Below, piece by piece: positions 8,650-15,540 of a DNA stretch of 20,824 bases. Source of the DNA: JAVVEH01 sp032251435 (GTDB lineage: Bacteria > Verrucomicrobiota > Lentisphaeria > Oligosphaerales > MVZH01). Both the position numbers and the translations under genes were made by a program. Under the pieces are notes generated by a model. The model was not told where the DNA came from. It did not search any database and saw nothing but the letters and a program-made list of their open reading frames with translations. The stretch spans positions 1 through 20,824 of the forward strand of contig JAVVEH010000061.1 in assembly GCA_032251435.1 (NCBI GenBank), read 5' to 3'. Within the stretch, counting starts at the first letter, position 1; the number at the start of each line of letters is the position of its first letter.

Positions 8650-8663
8650 GAGCGGAATTTTTT
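8640..8663 (+). terminator. terminator-like hairpin at the TPR gene stop
   Basis: CGCTCT (8640-8645) and AGAGCG (8649-8654) can form a 6-bp stem with loop CTA, followed by GAA and six T (8658-8663). The stem contains the stop codon TAA (8647-8649). The stem is short, so partial termination (attenuation) between the TPR gene and the downstream motor genes is more likely than a full stop. Confidence 0.4.
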
Positions 8664-8691
8664 AACCACGATGGGGGCCGTCCCCGAACCC

Positions 8692-8705
8692 GTGACATCA
8701 GTCAC
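8692..8705. promoter_or_regulatory. inverted repeat upstream of the small TPR gene
   Basis: GTGAC-ATCA-GTCAC is a perfect 5-bp inverted repeat with a 4-base spacer, about 24 bp before the ATG at 8729. It could be an RNA stem or a protein-binding site. It lies immediately upstream of the ribosome-binding site AAGGA (8715-8719). Confidence 0.3.
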
Positions 8706-8728
8706 CTAACGAATAAGGAATGCCACCG

Positions 8729-9463
8729 ATGCGCAGCCTATTACGTGCATGTTGTATCAGTCTTATCCTGGGACCCGCTCTGAGCGCGGTCGCCCAGACA
8801 ACCTATGTCGTGATGTCTTCCGGCGCCAAACGCGCGTGCTCGGATATCGACGCTGACGCGAATGGGGACTTGCAGGTTTCGACGGGCGGAACGACAAAGC
8901 TGACCATTAAGCGGGGACAGTACCAGTATGTGGTCACGCCCAAACCCGACAGCGTGACCGCCCTGGAACGCGCCTTCGCCGCCAACGATCATAAACGTGT
9001 CGCCGCCAACGCGCCGGGCATGTTTGAAAAATATAAATATTTAGGCTGGGGCGGTTACATCGCCGCGATCCAGGCCAGTTCAAAGCTGGCCACCGGTGAC
9101 ACCGCCGGCGCCTTGCGCGTCGTTCAAGGCGCGGATTCCACCACCGTCGCCGGGCTCCACAGCGACGCCGTCAACAAAGCGAAAATATCGGCTTTGATCG
9201 CTTTGGACCGAGGTGATGAGGCGGCGCCCGCGCTTGAGAAACTTAAAGCCTCGAAAGATAGTGATTTGGCCGCTTTCGCCTTCCTGGCGGACGGGCGGCT
9301 CCTGGAAAAGCAGGGCCGCGCGGACGAGGCGATCCTGGCTTATCTGAAGACTGTTTTGTTATTCAAGGATGGTGTGGCCGACACTGAAAAGCAGCAAGCC
9401 CGCCAGCGCGTGGCCGCCTTATTGGAAGCCAAAGGCGATCCCCGCGCTAACATGTTCAAATAA
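8729..9463 (+). CDS. exported helical-repeat (TPR-like) protein of the Exb operon
   Basis: A 244-residue protein with a signal peptide (MRSLLRACCISLILGPALSAVAQ, cut near residue 23). A short beta-type segment follows (about 24-65), then alpha-helical repeats with TPR-like spacing, for example DLAAFAFLADGRLLEKQGRADE. It appears to be a periplasmic partner of the neighbouring giant TPR protein and the ExbB/ExbD motor; I do not recognise a named family. A Cys lies inside the signal peptide but no convincing lipobox is seen. ATG 8729 is preferred over ATG 8720 because AAGGA abuts 8720 but lies nine bases upstream of 8729. The gene sits 79 bp after the TPR gene and 65 bp before exbB. Confidence 0.75.
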   Translation: MRSLLRACCISLILGPALSAVAQTTYVVMSSGAKRACSDIDADANGDLQVSTGGTTKLTIKRGQYQYVVTPKPDSVTALERAFAANDHKRVAANAPGMFEKYKYLGWGGYIAAIQASSKLATGDTAGALRVVQGADSTTVAGLHSDAVNKAKISALIALDRGDEAAPALEKLKASKDSDLAAFAFLADGRLLEKQGRADEAILAYLKTVLLFKDGVADTEKQQARQRVAALLEAKGDPRANMFK

Positions 9464-9528
9464 AGGCTCTCTGATACGATATCGCTTACGACACTGATTG
9501 ACGAAAAAACAACAAGGAAACATGACCC

Positions 9529-10329
9529 ATGGGTAAAACATTCAAACATCTCTTTTCTTTGGCGATGATCTTCGCTGTGATGCTCGCCGCCCTGAGCCTG
9601 TACGCGCAGGAGCCCGCCGCCGATGGTGCCGGGGCCGCCCCCCCCCCGGCGGCGGAAAACGCGGCCGCGGACGAGGATGGCCCGGACATTGAAGGCGGGT
9701 TCGTGTCAACGGTCTTCGGCAGTGGCCCGGTCAACACCATTGTCTGGTTTTTAATCTTCGCCTGTTCCGCCGCCACATTGGCATTGATTATCGACGCGTT
9801 GATCACGGTTAAGAAAGACAAGCTGATGCCGGAAGAACTTGTGGAAGGCGTGCGCGAATCTCTGGATGAGGGTGATTTGGACTCCGCCATTGAGGCCTGT
9901 GAATCCAGTCCGTCGCCGGTGTCCACTATTCTCATGGTGGGGTTCGCGAATATCACCGAAGGATACGAAGTCATCCAAGAGGCGATCGCCTCGTCGGCTG
10001 AAATTGAAAATGAGAAACTGATGCAGCGGGTGAACTACTTGAATCTTTGCGGGCAGATTGCTCCGATGCTCGGACTGTTGGGGACGGTTCTGGGGATGGT
10101 GAAAGCGTTTGACACCTTGTCCAGCGCCAGCGGCGCCGCCAAGGCCGCCCTTCTCGCGCAGTCCATTTCGACAGCTCTATGGACAACCGCCATTGGCCTG
10201 TTGATCGCGGTGCCGGCGCTTCTGGCCTACACGCTGGTGAAAAACTACGCCACGCGCATTTTATTGGAAGTTGAAGCCAGCGTGTTGGATTTAATCAAAG
10301 TTTTGCGTAACGCCGAAGTTGAGGAATAG
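9529..10329 (+). CDS. exbB: MotA/TolQ/ExbB-type proton channel protein
   Basis: This is the inner-membrane subunit that, with ExbD-type proteins, couples proton flow to work in the envelope. The 266-residue product has a cleavable signal peptide (residues 1-26, ending LYAQ) and a Pro/Ala/Asp linker (27-55). Membrane helices lie at about 70-93, 174-193 and 215-236, with a cytoplasmic loop between the first and second. The family signatures GQIAPMLGLLGTVLGMVKAF and ALWTTAIGLLIAVPALLAY carry the conserved Thr residues of helices 2 and 3. A run of ten C (9638-9647) encodes three prolines in the linker. The start at 9529 has AAGGA about 11 bases upstream. Two exbD genes follow after a hairpin-containing gap. 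ExbB, TolQ and AglR-type roles cannot be separated from sequence alone. Confidence 0.92.
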   Translation: MGKTFKHLFSLAMIFAVMLAALSLYAQEPAADGAGAAPPPAAENAAADEDGPDIEGGFVSTVFGSGPVNTIVWFLIFACSAATLALIIDALITVKKDKLMPEELVEGVRESLDEGDLDSAIEACESSPSPVSTILMVGFANITEGYEVIQEAIASSAEIENEKLMQRVNYLNLCGQIAPMLGLLGTVLGMVKAFDTLSSASGAAKAALLAQSISTALWTTAIGLLIAVPALLAYTLVKNYATRILLEVEASVLDLIKVLRNAEVEE

Positions 10330-10345
10330 GTCTTTTTTTCATCGT

Positions 10346-10375
10346 CGGCCGGGGCGGACCGCTCCGGTCCGGCCG
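10346..10375 (+). other. GC-rich hairpin between exbB and exbD
   Basis: CGGCC (10346-10350) pairs with GGCCG (10371-10375), and GGACC (10356-10360) pairs with GGTCC (10366-10370) around loop GCTCC, with GGGGC bulged on the 5' side. No T-run follows; a T7 run precedes it (10333-10339), so it is not a standard terminator. A second small stem GGCGG/CCGCC (10440-10444/10451-10455) sits just before the exbD ribosome-binding site. Both lie in a 140-bp gap that otherwise holds no gene. An mRNA stability or translation-tuning role is inference. Confidence 0.45.
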
Positions 10376-10469
10376 CGGTAGTCAGATGGGTGAAGACGGG
10401 ATCGTTCCCTTCTTTCAACAGAGCCCGGCAGGTGCAGATGGCGGTTGAAGCCGCCGCGAGGATATAGCT

Positions 10470-10880
10470 ATGAAAAGACGGCATAATGACTCGGTTGAGA
10501 CCCCCGTCGCGTCGCTGATCGACGTGGTGTTTCTGCTCATTATCTTTTTCGTTGTCACCGCGTCCATTGAAACGGACGTGGTCGATGACACGATCAAATT
10601 GGCGCAGGCCAAAAATTCCGAAGGGGTCAAAGATGTGCCCCCGAACCGTTTGACCATCAATATCCGGGAGGACGGTTCCATGAATATCGCCAAGCAGAAA
10701 ATCACCAAGCGGAAATTAGAAAGTCTGCTGAGGAGCCTGCACAAGAACGTTGGCGACAATCTGACGATTCTCATGCGCTGTGACGGTGAAGTCCGCTATG
10801 AGCATGTGTCAAGCGTTCAGGAAGTCATTACCGAAGCCGGTTATTACAAAGTGAATTTAGTGGCGGTGGCCGGTAAATAA
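10470..10880 (+). CDS. exbD: ExbD/TolR-type biopolymer transport protein, first copy
   Basis: A 136-residue protein that partners ExbB: short cytoplasmic N-terminus (MKRRHNDSVETPVAS), one membrane helix (about 15-35, LIDVVFLLIIFFVVTAS) carrying the essential proton-binding Asp at residue 18, then a periplasmic alpha/beta domain (about 45-136). That domain contains LTINIREDGSMNI and a C-terminal segment with YKVNLVAV. Length is normal for ExbD/TolR. GAGG lies eight bases before the ATG. The second exbD starts 33 bp downstream. The two copies are clearly diverged, so this is a two-ExbD module rather than a recent duplication. Confidence 0.93.
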   Translation: MKRRHNDSVETPVASLIDVVFLLIIFFVVTASIETDVVDDTIKLAQAKNSEGVKDVPPNRLTINIREDGSMNIAKQKITKRKLESLLRSLHKNVGDNLTILMRCDGEVRYEHVSSVQEVITEAGYYKVNLVAVAGK

Positions 10881-10913
10881 ACCGGATGCGGCCAACCCAC
10901 GGAGACCATTCCC

Positions 10914-11324
10914 ATGGCGCTTAGAAAAAACAGAGGCGGGAAAAGTTCAGTCGATGTGCCGATGTCGGCGATGATTGATGTCGTGTTCCTGTTGCTCATC
11001 TATTTTATCGTCACCTACAAAGAAGAGATCCCCGAGGCGCATTTGGCGATTAACCTTCCCCAGCCCCAGGACAGACCCTCAGACCCTGAGACCCCTCCCC
11101 AGTTGCTGGAGATTGAGATCCGTCCGACGCAATATCTCCTCCGGAACATGCCCATGAGTTTAGACCGGGTGGAAAGCGTCCTCACCAGCATGGCCGCCCG
11201 GGATCCGGAATTGACGGTCATCATCAAAGTCGACCAGCGCTCAAAAACGAAAAACTTGGTGGGTGTGTTGGATATTTGCAAAAATGTGAATCTGACAAAC
11301 CTCAATGTGGTGACCTTGCAATAA
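10914..11324 (+). CDS. exbD: ExbD/TolR-type biopolymer transport protein, second copy
   Basis: A 136-residue ExbD homologue with a basic N-terminus, one membrane helix (about 18-36, SAMIDVVFLLLIYFIVTY) with the key Asp at residue 22, and a periplasmic domain ending in LTNLNVVTL. Unlike the first copy, it has a Pro-rich segment (about 49-62, PQPQDRPSDPETPP) after the first periplasmic strand. Part of this is encoded by three near-identical octamers at 11073-11096. GGAG lies nine bases before the ATG. It probably assembles with the first ExbD and ExbB, as the AglR/AglQ/AglS motor of Myxococcus uses one TolQ-like and two TolR-like subunits; that parallel is only an analogy. Confidence 0.92.
   Translation: MALRKNRGGKSSVDVPMSAMIDVVFLLLIYFIVTYKEEIPEAHLAINLPQPQDRPSDPETPPQLLEIEIRPTQYLLRNMPMSLDRVESVLTSMAARDPELTVIIKVDQRSKTKNLVGVLDICKNVNLTNLNVVTLQ
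11073..11096 (+). repeat. 8-bp triplication inside the second exbD
   Basis: Three consecutive octamers AGACCCTC, AGACCCTG and AGACCCCT span 24 bp, so the reading frame is kept. They encode a Pro/Asp/Glu/Thr-rich linker. The unit length matches the 8-bp intergenic array at 365-428, although the sequence differs. Confidence 0.7.
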
Positions 11325-11445
11325 GCGGGCCGCCGCGGACTGAGCGGACCCGGGCATGGCCGCGGAAAGGCTGGGATTACCGTGCGCGGCCAGGCCATCC
11401 GGCTGTTTGGCGGCGCAAGCGTCGAAGCCTGTTCAGATGGTAGCC

Positions 11446-11847
11446 ATGGGACCTTTCCGACGGAGAAAACAACGCCATTTAGTCCTGGGACGCAGAGGGG
11501 AACGCGTCGCCGCCGCGGTTTTGCGCGAGCTGGGCATGGACATCCTCGCGCGGAATGTCTCAGCCGGGCGTGATGAGATTGACATTGTCGCCCGGCATGA
11601 GTCCACACTTTGTTTTGTCGAGGTGAAAACCCGCCGCAAACAGGGGTTTTACTCACCGGCGAAGGCGGTCGGCAGGGAAAAACAGCGCCATATCATCCGG
11701 GCCGGCAAAAAATACCTGCATAAACTCGGAGATCCGCGGTTGGTGGTCCGTTATGATGTGGTGGAAATTATCATGCCGGGATTATTTCCACGGGTTGTCC
11801 ACGTTTGGCCAGGTGCCTTCACAGGGTCGTTCAACCGCCGTTACTGA
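11446..11847 (+). CDS. yraN: YraN / UPF0102 family nuclease-fold protein
   Basis: A small cytoplasmic protein of the UPF0102 family, which has a restriction-endonuclease-like fold; its substrate is not firmly known. The 133-residue product has the family start GRRGERVAAAVLRELGM, then NVSAGRDEIDIVA and FVEVKTRR, giving the E(x)D...ExK pattern of this nuclease fold (Asp46, Glu59, Lys61). The family usually begins close to the GRxGE motif, so ATG 11446 (or 11437) is preferred over the ATG at 11356, which would add about 30 residues unlike the family. No strong ribosome-binding site decides this. It follows the second exbD by about 120 bp and converges on the rhamnosidase gene with a 23-bp gap. 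Confidence 0.88.
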   Translation: MGPFRRRKQRHLVLGRRGERVAAAVLRELGMDILARNVSAGRDEIDIVARHESTLCFVEVKTRRKQGFYSPAKAVGREKQRHIIRAGKKYLHKLGDPRLVVRYDVVEIIMPGLFPRVVHVWPGAFTGSFNRRY

Positions 11848-11870
11848 TCCTGTTTCAAGCGGCCCGCCTC

Positions 11871-14741
11871 TCATTCCGCATGTTCGGCGAAAATACTGAC
11901 CTCATCTCCCACTGTCAACGTCGCCGTCGCCGCGATGGCCGGATCGAGCTCCGGGATCACGGCCAGGGGATAAGTGGCGTTAATGGTGGCGTCCAGTTGA
12001 TTGTTATCATCCAGCGTCCATTCAAGGGAGATATGCCCATAGTGGGTCGGTATTTTCGTTTTAACCGACTTCAAGCTGGAGATAAGCGGGTTAAAATAAA
12101 TGGCGGAATACCCTGGGATCGCCGGTCGAATTCCAGCGACTTCGCGAATCAGGAAAGCGTTTGGAGAGACCCCGTAACCGTGGCAGGAAGAACCTGGAGT
12201 GTCCACCGTCGGAGACAGCGGGTTAAATAATTCCCACCAGGTGGTCGCTCCTTTTTCCAGCATTCCGCCCCAATACCACTTCATATAATTAAACGCCCAT
12301 TCCCGGCGGCCGATAGCGAACGCCGTTTCAAGCAGAAAATATTTGAAATAGGGATTATCGGATTTATCCCCGGGGACTCGCTCAAATGGTGGCTCGTGCT
12401 GATAGAGACTGTCAAAAATGGTGTCATATTGATCCGGCGAAGCCAACCCGCCATAGAGCGCCAATATATTGGTTTGGGGCGACGCTTGTGAAGACTGGCG
12501 CCCGTCGTACCAGCAATCGACAAACAGTTGCTGGTCATCGTCCCAGGTAAGCTCACGCAATGTGGTCACAGCCTTGTTCAATCGCTGATGCAGCAACGCG
12601 GATAATTCTTCCCGGTTGACGGTGTCGAACAAAGCCGCTCCGGTCAACAGCGCGCGCGTGTAGAGGGCGTTCAATCCGGTAATGAGCCCGCGGCGTTCAA
12701 TGGGGGTGTGATCCAGGAAACAATACGCTTTAAAACGCGGCCCCAAATCATACAAGACCCCCAGTTCGGGATCAGTGATCTCGTCAAAGTAATCAAAGAT
12801 TTTTTCCGCTGTGGGTAACAAGCGGTCCAGCAATTTACGATCGCCCGTGGCCGTGTAATGAATATTGAGCCAGACAATCCAGAGCAGGGCGAAATCGGGA
12901 ATGTTTAAATACAGGCCACTCGGAGCGGCGGCGGGCAGCTCTCCGGTTTCGAACTGGGACGCGGCGAATTCAGCCAGCCCTTTCGCCGAAAGGCTGTAAT
13001 TGCCATGCGTGAAATACCCGGCCCAGGATTGGATGAGCGCGTCCGGCACATACTGGGTCTGCTCCTTTGAAGGGGAATCGAGAAACCCCTCTTGAACCGT
13101 CGCCGAGAGTGTGTTTTTACCCACGCGCCACATGCTGTTCAATATCTCATCCGAGCTGTCAAACTCCCCGCCATTATCAAACGCGTAGTGACGGACATGC
13201 AGCTCAACTCCGCGTAGTGTCACCGTGCTTTTAACCCCCCGGGCGACAACCATGATGTGCTTAACCGCTTTCGGGAAGCAGCTCATCCATTGGGTTTCCG
13301 CATCCGCCAACCGTACCGTGTCAACTTTTTCCCGTCCCCCGTCCACGGGCACCACGTAGCCATCAGAAAGTTCCGTTCCACTGACAACGTCGATCACATC
13401 CCCCCGCGTCCCGCTGACGCGAAAAGACGGGCAGCCGAAAAACACGCGGTCCACACTTAGAACCACATAGTCCCCCGCCTTTAACGACACGCCCTTCTCG
13501 TCAATCATCCGCGGTGCGTGATCGACTGGCGTGTCAGGCAGAAAATCGCACATTGTCAGCTCCAAGGCTTCACTCACGGGATCTTCGCTGGCGGGGACAT
13601 AATACTCTTTTTCCATCGCGCCGGTCACCCGCAAGTTGCCGAGAATATTCACCAAAGGGGTGCGGATCGGCCCGGCGATCGCCCAGCCCGGCATGGCGCT
13701 CTCGCTCGCCACCCGCCTCACTTGCAGCTTATCCGCCGGAAACGTGGGCAAGGCCAACGTGAATCCGGACGTGCCGGGGACAACGTCCAGGAAGACATTC
13801 AATCGGTTCCAGCCCTCAAGCAGGGTGATCGTGCCCATTGGGTCGCAGACCGATCCCTGCCGGAAAGGTAAGGATTTACACGAGCCGTGAGACGCCCCCG
13901 CCACCAGGGGTAACAAGCCTTGCTCGTTGACCGCCTCGCCATTAACAAAAAACCGATAGGGATTATCGGCGAAAGCCCCGCAGGGAATTGTCATGTCCTC
14001 GTCAGCCTTAATGTACGCCTCAGCCACATAGACCCCATCCCCTTTTCGATCCGCCAAATGGGTGAAACTGACATGTGTTGTCGCCGCGCCACGCCGCCAG
14101 GCGCCGTTCACCTCCAGCGACTTGACGGGCAGCGCCGAGCTGGTGAACTCCGGCCCGGGGAACGGACTGAGTGTCCAGTGTTTCGGATTGTAGGGTTCAC
14201 ACAGCGCCGGCTGGCGCCAGTTCGCCCCGCCAAAACCCGCCCGTTGCCAGCCATGGGGGTATTGTTGTAAATCCACTCGCTCACTGAACCCCCCGGATGT
14301 GGACTGACGCGGTCGATTCTTGCCAAAACAGTCCCCAGGGAGCACTTGCCAGGCGCGGTCCGTCCAAATGGCCGGGGCGCCGCCCACATTCAGTTGGCAC
14401 CAGAAACCAGGCGGCTGGGTGACACATGAATTCCTGGCCACGGTGGTGGTGTGGGCGAGAACCGCGATCGTATTGGCGCCGGTGGCCAGCAGGTAGGTGA
14501 TGTCATACGTCCAGACATACGACCCTTTCCCCGGATGGGTCGCGAGAGCGTAGCTAAGATGATGGCCATTGACATACACATGAAAAAAACTGCGCGCCGT
14601 GATCGCCAAATCAGCGGAAGCGGGAATTTCGTTCAGTGAAAATTCCCGCCGGAAAAAGACATACGACTCAGGGTCGGCCGACATCGTGTCCGCCCAAATC
14701 CATTGACCCCGGATTTCCTTCGGGAGAGTGCTGCCATCCAT
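11871..14741 (-). CDS. alpha-L-rhamnosidase-like glycoside hydrolase (GH78)
   Basis: GH78 enzymes remove terminal alpha-L-rhamnose from glycans and glycosides with inversion, on an (alpha/alpha)6 barrel. The 956-residue product has N-terminal beta-sandwich regions (QWIWAD, VYVNGHHL, WTYDITYLL), a second sandwich, then the barrel. The motif DSPSKEQTQYVPD gives Asp555, Glu560 and Asp567, and TTWWELFN gives Glu837. Their spacing matches the Asp567/Glu572/Asp579 and Glu841 set I recall for Bacillus RhaB. No signal peptide is seen, so it is probably cytoplasmic and acts on imported oligosaccharides. ATG 14741 is chosen because GAGGA lies seven bases upstream; a GTG at 14771 lies inside a palindrome at the promoter. 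No other sugar genes are adjacent. Confidence 0.88.
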   Translation of the reverse strand: MDGSTLPKEIRGQWIWADTMSADPESYVFFRREFSLNEIPASADLAITARSFFHVYVNGHHLSYALATHPGKGSYVWTYDITYLLATGANTIAVLAHTTTVARNSCVTQPPGFWCQLNVGGAPAIWTDRAWQVLPGDCFGKNRPRQSTSGGFSERVDLQQYPHGWQRAGFGGANWRQPALCEPYNPKHWTLSPFPGPEFTSSALPVKSLEVNGAWRRGAATTHVSFTHLADRKGDGVYVAEAYIKADEDMTIPCGAFADNPYRFFVNGEAVNEQGLLPLVAGASHGSCKSLPFRQGSVCDPMGTITLLEGWNRLNVFLDVVPGTSGFTLALPTFPADKLQVRRVASESAMPGWAIAGPIRTPLVNILGNLRVTGAMEKEYYVPASEDPVSEALELTMCDFLPDTPVDHAPRMIDEKGVSLKAGDYVVLSVDRVFFGCPSFRVSGTRGDVIDVVSGTELSDGYVVPVDGGREKVDTVRLADAETQWMSCFPKAVKHIMVVARGVKSTVTLRGVELHVRHYAFDNGGEFDSSDEILNSMWRVGKNTLSATVQEGFLDSPSKEQTQYVPDALIQSWAGYFTHGNYSLSAKGLAEFAASQFETGELPAAAPSGLYLNIPDFALLWIVWLNIHYTATGDRKLLDRLLPTAEKIFDYFDEITDPELGVLYDLGPRFKAYCFLDHTPIERRGLITGLNALYTRALLTGAALFDTVNREELSALLHQRLNKAVTTLRELTWDDDQQLFVDCWYDGRQSSQASPQTNILALYGGLASPDQYDTIFDSLYQHEPPFERVPGDKSDNPYFKYFLLETAFAIGRREWAFNYMKWYWGGMLEKGATTWWELFNPLSPTVDTPGSSCHGYGVSPNAFLIREVAGIRPAIPGYSAIYFNPLISSLKSVKTKIPTHYGHISLEWTLDDNNQLDATINATYPLAVIPELDPAIAATATLTVGDEVSIFAEHAE

Positions 14742-14757
14742 TGCAAAATCCTCGTCC

Positions 14758-14772
14758 TGTGATACACTCACA
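14758..14772. promoter_or_regulatory. palindromic operator-like site of the rhamnosidase gene
   Basis: TGTGA-TACAC-TCACA is a perfect 5-bp inverted repeat with a 5-bp spacer. It abuts the predicted -10 box and covers the expected transcription start on the minus strand, a position typical for a repressor. It resembles a CRP half-site pair, but CRP sites have a 6-bp spacer. The regulator is unknown. Confidence 0.45.
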
Positions 14773-14799
14773 TGATATGATTACGACCGGCTTCACCAA
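14772..14799 (-). promoter_or_regulatory. sigma70-type promoter for the GH78 gene
   Basis: On the minus strand TTGGTG (14794-14799) and TATCAT (14772-14777) are 16 bp apart, the same spacing as the two promoters near 4250-4350. Transcription would begin about 20-25 nt before the ATG at 14741. Predicted from sequence only. Confidence 0.45.
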
Positions 14800-14845
14800 T
14801 CGCTGAAACCGCGCCATTTAAAACTGCCGCGTCACGTCGTTTTTC

Positions 14846-14879
14846 CCCACGTGGGCGGGCTTCATTGACCACATGTCAA
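14846..14879. promoter_or_regulatory. two palindromes in the GH78 / glycosylase divergent gap
   Basis: CCCACGTGGG (14846-14855) is a perfect 10-bp palindrome. TTGAC-CACAT-GTCAA (14865-14879) is a perfect 5-bp inverted repeat with a 5-bp spacer. They lie 22 or more bases before the glycosylase start and could serve either divergent gene. No convincing plus-strand -10 box was found. Confidence 0.35.
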
Positions 14880-14901
14880 CACTAACCTCAAAACATTGAT
14901 T

Positions 14902-15522
14902 ATGCCAGGCCAATCATTATTTTCTTTTTACACCCGACTGCTTGATCACCACGGTCCCCAAGGGTGGTGGCCCGTGACAACTGATGAGGGGCCCGGCTAC
15001 CATCCGGGGGATTTCACATTCCCGCGGACTCCGCGGCAGCGGTTTGAAATTTGTGTCGGCTGCGTCTTGACCCAGAATACCCAATGGTCAAACGCGGAGA
15101 AGGCTATCTCACACTTAGCCCGTTCCGGCAATCTCACGCCGCGCGCGGTTGAGCGGATCAGTTCAACAGATCTTGGGGCCTTAATTCGCCCCAGTGGTTA
15201 CTTTAACCAGAAACAAAAAAAACTAAAGACGCTGGCGCGCTTTTTTCGAGAAAATAAACAGGCGGTTCCCCGCCGTGACCAGTTGCTCGCTTTGTGGGGA
15301 ATCGGCCCCGAAACCGCGGATTCCATACGCCTATACGCGTTTGAACAATTGGAGATGGTTATCGACGCGTATACGTTGCGGATTTTGACCCGCCACAACT
15401 TCATACCGCCCGGGACGAGTTATCACGCGGCGAAATCTTTTTGCGCGCGGGAGCTGCCTGGGGACGTGTCGGTCTACCAGGAATTTCACGCCTTGATGGT
15501 CGTCCATGGGAAGAAAACATAG
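14902..15522 (+). CDS. HhH-GPD DNA glycosylase, MagIII-like (endonuclease III superfamily without Fe-S cluster)
   Basis: Probably a base-excision-repair glycosylase removing alkylated bases such as 3-methyladenine, by similarity to Helicobacter MagIII. The 206-residue product has WWP near residue 22, the substrate-helix motif CVLTQNTQWSNAE, RPSGYFNQKQKKL, and the helix-hairpin-helix LWGIGPETAD (131-140). The catalytic Asp is residue 155 (VIDAYTLR). The endonuclease III catalytic Lys position is Glu (Glu137), pointing to a glycosylase without lyase activity. The protein ends at HGKKT, before the place where endonuclease III has its four-cysteine iron-sulfur loop, and no cysteine pattern follows. 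ATG 14902 is preferred to a TTG at 14896; no strong ribosome-binding site is seen. It converges on the next gene with an 18-bp gap. Confidence 0.82.
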   Translation: MPGQSLFSFYTRLLDHHGPQGWWPVTTDEGPGYHPGDFTFPRTPRQRFEICVGCVLTQNTQWSNAEKAISHLARSGNLTPRAVERISSTDLGALIRPSGYFNQKQKKLKTLARFFRENKQAVPRRDQLLALWGIGPETADSIRLYAFEQLEMVIDAYTLRILTRHNFIPPGTSYHAAKSFCARELPGDVSVYQEFHALMVVHGKKT

Positions 15523-15540
15523 GCATCTCATCTGATTCAT

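Noticed and set aside
10386..10448. Small 20-codon ORF between exbB and exbD
   Set aside because: No ribosome-binding site before its ATG, and the sequence is better explained as a hairpin-bearing leader.
14865..14892. Plus-strand promoter for the glycosylase using TTGACC as -35
   Set aside because: No acceptable -10 box lies 15-19 bp downstream.
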